This document shows positions 47,633-55,453 of a stretch of 64,000 bases of DNA, one piece after another. The first letter of the stretch is position 1. Every line of letters starts with the position of its first letter. A model generated the notes under the pieces. It was not told the DNA's origin. It made no database searches and worked only from the letters and a program-made list of their open reading frames with translations. The DNA comes from Hymenobacter translucens (GTDB lineage: Bacteria; Bacteroidota; Bacteroidia; Cytophagales; Hymenobacteraceae): contig NZ_JAJERB010000004.1 in assembly GCF_020685205.1 (NCBI RefSeq), positions 372,001-436,000 on the forward strand, in the 5' to 3' direction. A program made the position numbers and the translations under genes.

Positions 47633-48571
47633 TCACTGAATAACGAGCTTGCGGGTCAACGGGCCCCGCGGCGTATCCAGGCGCAGGGTGTAGATGCCGG
47701 CGGGCCGGCCCTGCAGGTCTACGAAACGACCCGCTCCGGTGTTGGCACCGGCGCTCTGCCGCAGTACAACGCGGCCGGTAGCATCACTTACGGTGAGCGG
47801 GGCGGTGAGGATAGCGGGCTCCTCGGTGGAAGTCAGCGTGAAGCGGCCGGTGGCGCTGGGGTTGGGGAACAGGGCCAGCTGCGCGTTCTGCTTGGCATCT
47901 CCCGTCGACAGCGGACCGGCCGTGCCTACCATCGTAATCTCGTCCACGAACAGGGCGGTGTTGGTATTCAGGTTTTCGGCCATACCGGAGCTGAACAGGA
48001 TGTACAGCGAGTCAGCGGTCTGGTTGGAGTAGTACGTCAGGGGCAGGTTCATCAGGGCGTAGGCGGTGCCGGGCGTGGCCGTGCGCAGCAGCATGGCGCC
48101 ATCGGCAATAACCTGGGTGCGGTTACCGATCCGCTTGGAAAGCACCACGTTTACCGTGGCCGAGTCGTCCTGAATGCCGGCGACGGGACCCGTGCGCTTG
48201 TAGTAGAACTGCATGCTGGCCGGACGACCGGTGTAGGGGATACCCCCGGGGAAATCGGCCGACTCGCTCAGACGGGTTCCCAGGATCAGGAAGCCCGGGA
48301 AGGGCACGCCTAGGAAGCTGTTCTTGTTTTCCAGCTTGGCCGCGAAGGTGCCGCCCTGCTTGTCGGTGGTTTTGGTGGTCGTGCCAGCCGGAATCGGGAA
48401 GCCGGCTACGCGCAGCACGTCGTCGAAGGTCTGCCAGCCGGTAGGAGCCTCTGCCCCGTTGCGAACTGCCCAGGTGTCGAGGCTGGAGTTGGTAAACGTG
48501 GTTTGGGCCGAAGCCGCACCGGCCCACAACAGGGCACCGGCACAAATAAGGCTGCGTAAGAAGTTTTTCAT
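47633..48571 (-). CDS. T9SS-secreted protein with PCMD-like domain
   Basis: 312 residues. Signal peptide MKNFLRSLICAGALLWAGAA. The central part (about 25-225: TNSSLDTWAVRNGAEAPTGW, GGTFAAKLENKN, GIPYTGRPASMQFYYKRTGP) resembles the PCMD putative carbohydrate-metabolism domain found beside Sus systems. C-terminal T9SS type A tail (FPNPSATGRFTLTST ... PAGIYTLRLDTP). Function unknown. A TACCTTTG box lies 26 nt upstream of the ATG, and the stop overlaps the possible GTG start of the downstream hydrolase. Confidence 0.8.
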   Translation of the reverse strand: MKNFLRSLICAGALLWAGAASAQTTFTNSSLDTWAVRNGAEAPTGWQTFDDVLRVAGFPIPAGTTTKTTDKQGGTFAAKLENKNSFLGVPFPGFLILGTRLSESADFPGGIPYTGRPASMQFYYKRTGPVAGIQDDSATVNVVLSKRIGNRTQVIADGAMLLRTATPGTAYALMNLPLTYYSNQTADSLYILFSSGMAENLNTNTALFVDEITMVGTAGPLSTGDAKQNAQLALFPNPSATGRFTLTSTEEPAILTAPLTVSDATGRVVLRQSAGANTGAGRFVDLQGRPAGIYTLRLDTPRGPLTRKLVIQ

Positions 48572-48597
48572 AAAAGGGTATCAGGTGAAATTTCAGA

Positions 48598-48605
48598 CAA
48601 AGGTA
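48598..48605 (-). promoter_or_regulatory. Putative -7 box (TACCTTTG) of PCMD-like T9SS gene
   Basis: Exact TANNTTTG on the minus strand, 26 nt before the ATG at 48571. A TTG (minus strand, 48622-48624) about 16 nt further upstream may be the -33 element. Confidence 0.55.
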
Positions 48606-48689
48606 AGATGCCAGACCCGGACAAAAGGTTGGACTATCAATGTAAATTATTTACTGATTCATTGAAAATTATAGATAATGAGCTGTGAA

Positions 48690-49550
48690 CTAAGGCTTTG
48701 AGTTCTCTTTCGCCGGGCCAGTTTTTCGCAGCCCGAGCCGGGCCATGACCAGTCCGCTCAACGTGCCGACGATAAGGCCGCCGACGTGGGCCGCGTTGTC
48801 GGTATTGCCTTCCAGGCCCGCCAGCAGGTTCGACAGCACAAAATAGAGGACAAACCAGAGCAGGTGCCGCCGGTCGGAACGGGGCACGTCTACGGCCCGG
48901 GTGAGTAGCAGCATCAGCAGCAGGCCGTAGAGGCCGAAGATGGCCCCCGACGCCCCCACCGAGTTCAGTCCCTGGCTGTGCCACCACAGGCTGAGCAGGC
49001 TGCCCCCGATGCCGCTGAGCAGGTAGGCGCTGAGCAGGCGCACCCGCCCGATGAGGGGCTCGATCAGAAAGCCCAGCAGCAGCAAAGCGCCCATATTGAG
49101 CAGCAGATGCGCCAGGCCCGCGTGCAGAAAGGTGTTGGAAAGCAGGCGCCAGGGCTGCCCGTGTAGAGTCAGGGGAGAGAAGTTGGAGCCCCAGCTGATC
49201 AGCTCCCGGCCCGAGGGATTCAGTACGTGGACCCCGCCCAGGGCCATCAGCCCGAACAGGAGCAGGTTCAGGTTGACCAGGATGGGCGTCACGAAATAGT
49301 CGGCCGAGGGCCAGAACAGCCCGCGCGCGATGCCGCCCAGCAGCTGGCTCCAGGTAGCCTCGGTTTCGGGCGGCCGGGCCGGGGCGTGGGCTGCGGGCAG
49401 CTCGGCCGGAATCAGCTCCCGCCGCTGCAGCTCCCGCACGGCGGCCTGCACCACCGGCACCGGATAACGGTAGGCGTGCTGCGTCAGGTACAGCAGCTCG
49501 GCATCCGTTTTCTGGGCGAAAATGGGGTTCGGCTCGGGCGCAGGATTCAT
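48690..49550 (-). CDS. Rhomboid-family intramembrane serine protease
   Basis: 286 residues with six transmembrane segments after a soluble N-terminal region (about 1-90). Catalytic Ser in GASGAIFGLYG (about 202) and His in NAAHVGGLIVGTLSG (about 254) form the rhomboid dyad. The N-terminus (KTDAELLYLTQHAYRYPVPV...AAVRELQRRELIP) is shared with the upstream neighbour. Substrates unknown. Confidence 0.93.
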   Translation of the reverse strand: MNPAPEPNPIFAQKTDAELLYLTQHAYRYPVPVVQAAVRELQRRELIPAELPAAHAPARPPETEATWSQLLGGIARGLFWPSADYFVTPILVNLNLLLFGLMALGGVHVLNPSGRELISWGSNFSPLTLHGQPWRLLSNTFLHAGLAHLLLNMGALLLLGFLIEPLIGRVRLLSAYLLSGIGGSLLSLWWHSQGLNSVGASGAIFGLYGLLLMLLLTRAVDVPRSDRRHLLWFVLYFVLSNLLAGLEGNTDNAAHVGGLIVGTLSGLVMARLGLRKTGPAKENSKP

Positions 49551-49670
49551 ACGAGGAAGTTAGAGCTGAGAACGTGGAGGTAAGAGCGTAGCCTCTGACG
49601 CGTCAGGAAGTTTAATTCAGAACAGGTGTAGGTTCTTCGCTCTGAGGGTCCAGGCCCTGCTTACCCGGTG

Positions 49671-50513
49671 TTACAGGTTAACCCGGATGCCGGCCTGCCC
49701 GGACCGGGAAGTAGCCCGGAGGCGGGCCAGCAGCGGGTCCAGCTCCACCAAGTCCTCCTTCACGTCCTGCGTCAGAACCGGTACGCCCTGGTTAAAGTTG
49801 CCGCGCATCCGGACCAGCAGGCTGAGGCGGCGGCGGGCAATGTTCTGCATCAGGTCCATGCGCTCCTGCATTACGGGCTTCAGCTTGTGGTCGTACACCA
49901 GGGCGCTGGTCAGGCGGCGCCACTTGTCGTAGGTCATTTCGGCCTGGGCCGGAAAGGTGGAGTCGACGGGCGCCAGAGTGGCCTTTTTGATCAGAAACGC
50001 CGACGGGTTTTCAGCCTCCCAGAAGCGGCGAGCCAGAATCAGGTACTTGCGGGTGGCGGTGGTATCGGTCCGCTCCCGGGCCGACACGGCCTGCCGCTCC
50101 CGCACCAGGTCGGCGGCGGTAAGCGAGTCGAAGGTGGGCAGCATGTGCGTTTCCACTGACCGCAGCTCCAGGGGCGGGGCCGGCTTGGTGGACTTGGCCA
50201 CCGGCGGGGCTTTGGGCTGCGACATCACCCAGTAGGTAAGCAAGCCCACCAGAATCAGCCCCAGCACACCGGGCAGGATCCAGGCGGGCAGGTTGTTCTT
50301 TTCTTCTACGTACTCCAGGGGCTGGGCCGGGGCAGACGCGGTGGCCGGCGCGGGCGCCGGGGAAGTAAGCGGTACTCCCCGCCGCAGCAGCTCCCGCCGG
50401 GCCGAGGCGACGAGGTCGGCGTGGTAGTAGCCGGGGTTTTTAACAAAGAACAGCAGCTCAGAGTCGGTTTTCCGGGTGAGGAAGTCGCCAGCGGGTGGTT
50501 GGGAAGAAGACAT
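49671..50513 (-). CDS. Single-pass membrane protein sharing the rhomboid neighbour's N-terminal domain
   Basis: 280 residues from the ATG at 50513. N-terminal domain (KTDSELLFFVKNPGYYHADL...SARRELLRRGVPL) matches that of the adjacent rhomboid. Then a Pro/Ala linker, one transmembrane helix (AWILPGVLGLILVGLLTYWV) and a C-terminal helical region (about 150-280) rich in Arg/Leu. No other family recognised. Lies 120 nt upstream of the rhomboid gene on the same strand. Confidence 0.7.
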   Translation of the reverse strand: MSSSQPPAGDFLTRKTDSELLFFVKNPGYYHADLVASARRELLRRGVPLTSPAPAPATASAPAQPLEYVEEKNNLPAWILPGVLGLILVGLLTYWVMSQPKAPPVAKSTKPAPPLELRSVETHMLPTFDSLTAADLVRERQAVSARERTDTTATRKYLILARRFWEAENPSAFLIKKATLAPVDSTFPAQAEMTYDKWRRLTSALVYDHKLKPVMQERMDLMQNIARRRLSLLVRMRGNFNQGVPVLTQDVKEDLVELDPLLARLRATSRSGQAGIRVNL

Positions 50514-50680
50514 AACAAGGGCCCGGGGCCGGGATAGAGAGTCGGATGAACAGACAAGTTGGGGAAAAGACGGCGAAAAACCCGTTAGCTCGACAGGAAC
50601 AAGGCTTTTGGCCCTGCGTATAGTCTTGCTCAACCCCAAGACCGGCGTAACCGGCTGGTCTTCGCAACCAACCTTTAGCC

Positions 50681-50995
50681 ATGAACAACGACGAGCAGCA
50701 GCCCCGCGACGCCAGCGGGCAGGAGTCGCCCCCGGCCGGGCAGACCAGTAAGCGGCAGCCGGAAGGCCGGCAGTTTGCCAGTCGCCGCAGCAATGCCCTG
50801 CGCGGCCTCAACGCCGACGACAACTCCGGCAGCGGCGGCACCGAGGGCGGCAAGGAAATCAAGGGCTCTGACGTGAGCAAAAACCGCCGCAACTACAAAG
50901 CCCCCGGCAATGCCGACCGGGGCCACGTGGGCGGCAGCACGGTATCGAGCGGTACCGGCGTATCAGGCGGCGAAACCGGGCAGGTTAACCTGTAG
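50681..50995 (+). CDS. Small disordered hydrophilic protein
   Basis: 104 residues, Gly/Ser/Asn/Gln-rich, no hydrophobic segment, no Cys. The N-terminus is MNNDEQQPRDASGQES. The C-terminal half is Gly/Ser/Thr-rich (GGSTVSSGTGVSGGETGQVN). Function unknown; composition resembles stress-related disordered proteins. The next gene begins with the same MNN and a similar upstream sequence. Confidence 0.6.
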   Translation: MNNDEQQPRDASGQESPPAGQTSKRQPEGRQFASRRSNALRGLNADDNSGSGGTEGGKEIKGSDVSKNRRNYKAPGNADRGHVGGSTVSSGTGVSGGETGQVNL

Positions 50996-51168
50996 GCGTT
51001 TTCCGGTAGCAGGATATAGGTATTGGGTAGATGGATTGGTTAGGGCTGCGAGCAAGGTTTTTCCCGGCGAAGCCTGATCAGTCTACCACCCACTGTCCCC
51101 TTGCTTTAAAGCCTGATCATCCTACTACCAACTACTTACTACCAACTTCTTTTCAACCTTTCCCAGCT

Positions 51169-51387
51169 ATGAACAACGAAAAAGCAAATCCCAGCGCCGA
51201 GGAGTCGACCGGCGCCCAGCGCGTCAGCATGGCCAACAGCGGCCAGAACCAGTTTCCCATCAAGAAGAAGCCCGGCCAGCAGCCCCTGCAGGAAACCGGC
51301 AGCCACGACCGGAAGCGCGCCATGAAGGATGGCGGTGCCGACGAAGGCGAAAACGCCGGCGCCGAGGGCAACAACCATAAGAATTAG
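51169..51387 (+). CDS. Small disordered hydrophilic protein, possible relative of the preceding gene
   Basis: 72 residues from the ATG at 51169, rich in Lys, Asn, Gln, Gly and Glu (QNQFPIKKKPGQQPLQETGS). No hydrophobic segment. Both this and the previous gene are preceded by CAACCTTT and start ATGAACAACGA. A longer frame upstream (51031) passes through repeat-like sequence and is rejected. Confidence 0.6.
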   Translation: MNNEKANPSAEESTGAQRVSMANSGQNQFPIKKKPGQQPLQETGSHDRKRAMKDGGADEGENAGAEGNNHKN

Positions 51388-51458
51388 CTGGTTGTTAGTT
51401 GTCGGTTATCAGTTGTCAGTCTTTTAGAACGATACTAACAACGGACAACAAACAGCCA
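51388..51458. repeat. TGACAAC-word hairpin element 4
   Basis: Begins at the base after the stop of the 72-residue gene. Left arm GGTTGTTAGTTGTCGG, then TCAGTTGTCAG; right arm ACTAACAACGGACAACAAAC; loop near 51422-51434. Confidence 0.65.
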
Positions 51459-51520
51459 AACCAAGCCGCTGCCTCCGGGTGGCGGCTTGGTTTTTGTCCG
51501 GGTGGTTCGGACTCAGCCAG

Positions 51521-51528
51521 TATCTTGG
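51521..51528 (+). promoter_or_regulatory. Possible -7-like box (TATCTTGG) of serine hydrolase gene
   Basis: One mismatch from TANNTTTG, 6 nt before the ATG at 51535. A TTTTTG lies 24 nt further upstream, a little too far. Confidence 0.35.
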
Positions 51529-51534
51529 GGCCAG

Positions 51535-52824
51535 ATGCGCGCTTCTCTCCTTATTCGTCGGCTTCTGCCCGTTTCCGGCCTGCTGGCTCTGGCTTTTACG
51601 GCCCCGGCCCAGCCCGGCAATCCGCTGCGCCGCCTGCTGAAGGCGGATACCACCCGGTTCGGGCGGGTGCTGCGCCAACCGGATGCCTACAAGGTGCAGA
51701 TTCTGTACACCCGCATTGACCGCGACGCCCAAAACCGGCCCCGGTTCAAGTCCTTTAGCTACCGCCTGCGGCCGAGCGAGTATTTTTACCCGGCCAGCAC
51801 CGTGAAGCTGCCCGCCGCCGCGCTGGCGCTGGAAAAGCTGCACCAGCTGAAAGCCCGGCATCCGGCCCTGCATCCCGACTCACCCCTGCGCATCGACTCG
51901 GCCTTTGCCGGCCAGACCCGGGTGCTGCGCGACACCACGTCGGCCACCGGCCGGGGCAGCATCGCGCACTACATCCGCAAGGTGCTGCTGGTAAGCGACA
52001 ACGATGGCTTCAACCGGCTCTACGAGTTTCTGGGCCAGCGGGAGCTGAACGAGGGCCTCGCCCGGCGCGGCTACCGCAACTTCCGGCTGATCCACCGCCT
52101 CTCGGTGGGCGACCAGGAGCCCGGTTCCCGCCACACCAACCCGGTCACCTTCTTTGCCGATACGGCCCTGCAGCAGCCCCTCTACCAGCAGCCGGCGGCG
52201 TTCAACGAGGCGCCGTTTCCGCAGCTGAAGCTGAGCGGGGAGCGGGTAGGGGAGGCGTACCTGAAAGGGGATAAGCGCGTCAACGAGCCTTTAGACCTGA
52301 GTTCCAAAAGCTACCTGGGCTTACGCGAGCAGCAGCAACTGCTGCGGGCCATCCTGTTTCCGGAAAGCCTGCCCGCCGCCCGGCGGTTCGACCTGGGCGA
52401 GGAAGACTACTCGTTTCTGCGGCGCTACATGTCGGAGCTTCCCCGGGAAAGCCGGTTTCCAAAGTATCCGGTGGGCGAGTATCCCGACAACTACGCCAAG
52501 TTTCTGCTGGCCGGCGGCGCGGCCGGACCCCTGCCGCCGGGCGTACGTATCTTCAACAAGATCGGCCAGGCCTACGGGTTCCTGATCGACAACGCCTACA
52601 TCGTGGACCCGGCCAACGGCGTGGAATTCATGCTCAGCGCGGTTATCTACACCAACTCCGACGGGGTGCTTAACGACGACCACTACGACTACGACACCAT
52701 CGGCTTTCCCTTCCTGCGCGACCTGGGCCGGGCCGTGTACGACTACGAGCTTAAGCGCCCCCGCCGTCACCGGCCCGATCTGAGCCGGTTTCAACTCAGC
52801 TACGACGAGCCGCTGAAGCCATGA
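51535..52824 (+). CDS. Class A beta-lactamase-like serine hydrolase
   Basis: 429 residues with a signal peptide (MRASLLIRRLLPVSGLLALA). Penicilloyl-serine-transferase fold: SxxK as STVK in YPASTVKLPAAALALEK (Ser88), SDN in VSDNDGFNRLYEFLG (about 154), and a degenerate third motif KIG in FNKIGQAYGFLID (about 342) in place of KTG. The altered KTG argues for a hydrolase or esterase/peptidase rather than a classical beta-lactamase. It overlaps the VanX-type dipeptidase gene by 4 nt (ATGA), so they are translationally coupled. Confidence 0.85.
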   Translation: MRASLLIRRLLPVSGLLALAFTAPAQPGNPLRRLLKADTTRFGRVLRQPDAYKVQILYTRIDRDAQNRPRFKSFSYRLRPSEYFYPASTVKLPAAALALEKLHQLKARHPALHPDSPLRIDSAFAGQTRVLRDTTSATGRGSIAHYIRKVLLVSDNDGFNRLYEFLGQRELNEGLARRGYRNFRLIHRLSVGDQEPGSRHTNPVTFFADTALQQPLYQQPAAFNEAPFPQLKLSGERVGEAYLKGDKRVNEPLDLSSKSYLGLREQQQLLRAILFPESLPAARRFDLGEEDYSFLRRYMSELPRESRFPKYPVGEYPDNYAKFLLAGGAAGPLPPGVRIFNKIGQAYGFLIDNAYIVDPANGVEFMLSAVIYTNSDGVLNDDHYDYDTIGFPFLRDLGRAVYDYELKRPRRHRPDLSRFQLSYDEPLKP

Positions 52825-53453
52825 CCGAGCCCCAGCCCAACCCGTACGGCCTGCGGGTGCTCAGCTCCCCGGCGCAGTACCGGCAGCAGGCGGCCCGCCA
52901 CCCGGCCCGGCAGCTGGTGAACCTGGCCGAAGCTATTCCCGGCCTCCGGCTGGATATCCGCTACGCTACGGCCGACAACCTGCTCGGCTATCCGCTTTAC
53001 CAGCAGGCCCAGGCCTGGCTGCGCCGCCCCGTGGCCGAGGCGCTGAAGCAGGTGCAGCAGGCCCTGGCCGCGCACGGGGCCGGGCTGGTGGTGTACGATG
53101 CCTACCGGCCCTACAGCGCCACGGTGCTGATGTACCAGAAGGTGCAGAACGAGGATTACGCCGCCCCGCCCTGGCGCGGCTCCCGCCACAACCGGGGCTG
53201 CTCGGTGGACGTGGGCCTGGTAAACCAAGCCACCGGCCGCCCGCTGCCGATGCCCACCGCCTTTGACGAGCTGAGCCCCGCCGCGCACTCCGCCTACGAG
53301 CCCGTATCTTCCGAAGCCCGCCGCCACCGGGCGCTGCTGCTGAAGACGATGGCGCAGTTTGGCTTCGTGAACTACCCCGGCGAGTGGTGGCACTTCGACT
53401 ACGCCCAATGGGCCGAGTTCGGCCTGCTGGACCTCTCGTTTGAGGAGCTGTAG
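52821..53453 (+). CDS. ddpX: D-alanyl-D-alanine dipeptidase (VanX/DdpX type, M15D)
   Basis: 210 residues, no obvious signal peptide. Zinc dipeptidase that splits D-Ala-D-Ala. Zinc ligands and catalytic residues in order: His123 and Asp130 in SRHNRGCSVDVGLV, Glu188 and His191 in GEWWHFDYAQW. The Arg in YDAYRPYSATVLM is also conserved in the family. Start overlaps the previous stop by 4 nt. The role may be salvage of D-Ala from cell-wall turnover; vancomycin resistance is not implied without vanH/vanA. Confidence 0.93.
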   Translation: MTEPQPNPYGLRVLSSPAQYRQQAARHPARQLVNLAEAIPGLRLDIRYATADNLLGYPLYQQAQAWLRRPVAEALKQVQQALAAHGAGLVVYDAYRPYSATVLMYQKVQNEDYAAPPWRGSRHNRGCSVDVGLVNQATGRPLPMPTAFDELSPAAHSAYEPVSSEARRHRALLLKTMAQFGFVNYPGEWWHFDYAQWAEFGLLDLSFEEL

Positions 53454-53461
53454 CCCCACTA

Positions 53462-53483
53462 GCGCGGACTTTATAGTCCGCGC
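53462..53483. repeat. Short GC-rich hairpin GCGCGGACT...AGTCCGCGC
   Basis: Nine-base perfect arms around TTAT, 9 nt after the dipeptidase stop. It may be a terminator or a dispersed repeat. Confidence 0.55.
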
Positions 53484-53547
53484 CGGCACGAGGCCATAAT
53501 GCGCGTCACCCACGGGTGGTTCGGCAAAAAGCTCTGACGGAAAGCCT

Positions 53548-53597
53548 GTGACAAACTGTGTTGTGACAAAACGTTTTGTCACAACACAGTTTGTCAC
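53548..53597. promoter_or_regulatory. Perfect 50-bp palindrome upstream of GHL10 glycosidase gene
   Basis: The sequence reads identically on both strands for 25 + 25 bases with no loop. Each half contains GTGACAAAC, TGTGTT and GTGACAAAAC; the centre is AACGTT. It lies 78 nt before the ATG at 53676, between the dipeptidase and the glycosidase genes. It could be a binding site for a dimeric or tetrameric regulator, a cruciform, or a small mobile palindrome. No T-run follows, which makes a terminator less likely. Confidence 0.7.
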
Positions 53598-53675
53598 AAC
53601 CAGGACCAGCCTATTTTGTGCGCGGCGCTGCCGGGTTATGGCGTAATTTGCGGCCTGTTCCACCCGCCTGTGCTG

Positions 53676-55427
53676 ATGCCCCGTTTCCTGCCCGCTTCTC
53701 TGCCTGCTCTTTTCCTGCTGCTTGTATTGCTTACCGGCTCCGCCGCCCGGGCCCAGGACGTGCCGCCCAAGCGGGAACTGCGCGGGGTCTGGATTGCCAC
53801 CGTGGAAAACATCGACTGGCCCAGCTCCCGCACGCTCACGCCCGAGCAGCAGCGCCGGGAGTACCGCCGGATGCTTGACGTGCAGCAGCGCAACGGCATC
53901 AACGCGGTGTTCGTGCAGGTGCGGCCCGCCGCCGACGCTTTCTACCAGAGCGACCTGGAGCCCTGGAGCAAGTGGCTGACCGGCACCCAGGGCAAGGCCC
54001 CCAGCCCATACTACGACCCGCTGGTGTTCATGATTGACGAGGCCCACGCCCGGGGCATGGAGTTTCACGCCTGGTTTAACCCCTACCGGGCCAGCATGGA
54101 CTCCGTGACGCGCCGCCTCGCGCCCACCCACCCGTTCCGCAAGCACCCCGAGTGGTTTCTGCGCTACTCCGGCAAGCTGCTGTTCAACCCCGGTATCCCC
54201 GAGGTGCGCAGCTACATCACCCAGGTGGTAATGGACGTGGTGCGGCGCTACGACATCGACGGCGTCCACTTCGACGACTACTTTTACCCGTACCCCGAGC
54301 CCAATCAGAAGCTGCACGACGAGCAGGCGTTTCAGGAGTTCAACGACGGCTACACCAACCTGGCCGACTGGCGGCGGCATAACGTGAACGTGTTTATCGA
54401 GAACCTACACGACTCGATTCAGAATACCAAGCGCTGGGTGAAGTTCGGCATCAGTCCGTTCGGGGTGTGGATGAACAAGTCGGCCCACCCCGACGGGTCG
54501 GACACCCGGGCCGGGCAGCCCACCTACTCCAACCTCTATGCCGACACCCGCCTGTGGCTGCAGAAAGGCTGGATTGACTACATCCTGCCCCAGCTCTACT
54601 GGAGTACCAACTTCAAGCTCGTGCCCTACGCCGTGCTGCTGGAGTGGTGGACGCGCAACCGGTTCGGGCGCCACCTCTACGCCGGGCAGGGCGCCTACCG
54701 GATGCTCGAAAACACCCGCTCCGACACCACCTGGCGCAACCCGCGGGAGCTGATGCGCCAGATTCGCCTGAACCGCTCGTACCCCAACGAGGTAAGCGGG
54801 GCCGTGTTCTTCAGCTCCAAGTCGCTGATGCGCAACCCCCTGCACACCTCCGACTCGCTACGGCTGAACATGTTCCGCTACCCGGCCCTGATTCCGACCA
54901 TGCCCTGGCTTGACCAGCAGCCGCCCCGCCCGGCCCAGAACCTGACCTTGAACCGCACCGAACAAGCTGTGGCTTTGCAGTGGCAGCCCGGCCCCGCGGC
55001 TCCCGACGGTGACGAGGCCCGCTACTACGTGGTGTACCGCTTCGGCCCCGACGACCAGCCTTCCCCCGCCGACCCGCGCTTTATCGTAGGTCTGGTTCAG
55101 CAGCGCGGCACCGCCATTCCCGGCTTTCAGGATACCACCGCCCGGGCCGGTACCGAGTACGCCTACTACGTGACGGCCGTGGACCGGCTCCACAACGAAA
55201 GCTCGCCCATCCGCCTCAGCACCGATGCCCGGGTGAATGCTGCGGCCCTGGCCGCCAAGGCGGCCGCCCCGGTGGCGGTACCCAGCCCGCCGGTAGCCGC
55301 CGCGCCCAAGCAGGTCGTGAAAGCCAAAACCACCGCCGTGCGCACCGAGGGCGACACCGTTACCAAGACCAAGGTGAAAGTCAAGAAGAAGCGCGGCTTC
55401 TTCGCCCGCCTGTTCGGCCGGAAGTAG
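53676..55427 (+). CDS. GHL10-family glycoside hydrolase (DigH/YngK-like), secreted
   Basis: 583 residues. The ATG at 53676 gives a signal peptide (MPRFLPASLPALFLLLVLLT). PF02638-type barrel about 25-330: RELRGVWIATVENIDWPSSR, GINAVFVQVRPAADAFYQSD, DGVHFDDYFYPYPEPN, ISPFGVW, YILPQLYWST. An FnIII-like domain (about 425-530: ALQWQPGPAAPDGDEARYYV) and a Lys-rich C-terminus (KTKVKVKKKRGFFARLFGRK) follow. In E. coli the relative DigH (YddW) cleaves peptide-free glycan strands of peptidoglycan. The neighbours are peptidases of the same polymer. Upstream in-frame starts precede the signal peptide and are rejected. Confidence 0.9.
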   Translation: MPRFLPASLPALFLLLVLLTGSAARAQDVPPKRELRGVWIATVENIDWPSSRTLTPEQQRREYRRMLDVQQRNGINAVFVQVRPAADAFYQSDLEPWSKWLTGTQGKAPSPYYDPLVFMIDEAHARGMEFHAWFNPYRASMDSVTRRLAPTHPFRKHPEWFLRYSGKLLFNPGIPEVRSYITQVVMDVVRRYDIDGVHFDDYFYPYPEPNQKLHDEQAFQEFNDGYTNLADWRRHNVNVFIENLHDSIQNTKRWVKFGISPFGVWMNKSAHPDGSDTRAGQPTYSNLYADTRLWLQKGWIDYILPQLYWSTNFKLVPYAVLLEWWTRNRFGRHLYAGQGAYRMLENTRSDTTWRNPRELMRQIRLNRSYPNEVSGAVFFSSKSLMRNPLHTSDSLRLNMFRYPALIPTMPWLDQQPPRPAQNLTLNRTEQAVALQWQPGPAAPDGDEARYYVVYRFGPDDQPSPADPRFIVGLVQQRGTAIPGFQDTTARAGTEYAYYVTAVDRLHNESSPIRLSTDARVNAAALAAKAAAPVAVPSPPVAAAPKQVVKAKTTAVRTEGDTVTKTKVKVKKKRGFFARLFGRK

Positions 55428-55453
55428 AGTAGGGGCCGGTTTAAGCTTTACCC

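Noticed and set aside
52821..53453. VanX-type dipeptidase as evidence of vancomycin resistance
   Set aside because: No vanH, vanA-type ligase or vanRS genes nearby; the family has a housekeeping role in D-Ala salvage.
52800..54380. Long minus-strand frame spanning the dipeptidase and GHL10 genes
   Set aside because: Crosses the perfect palindrome and two real genes; no domain.
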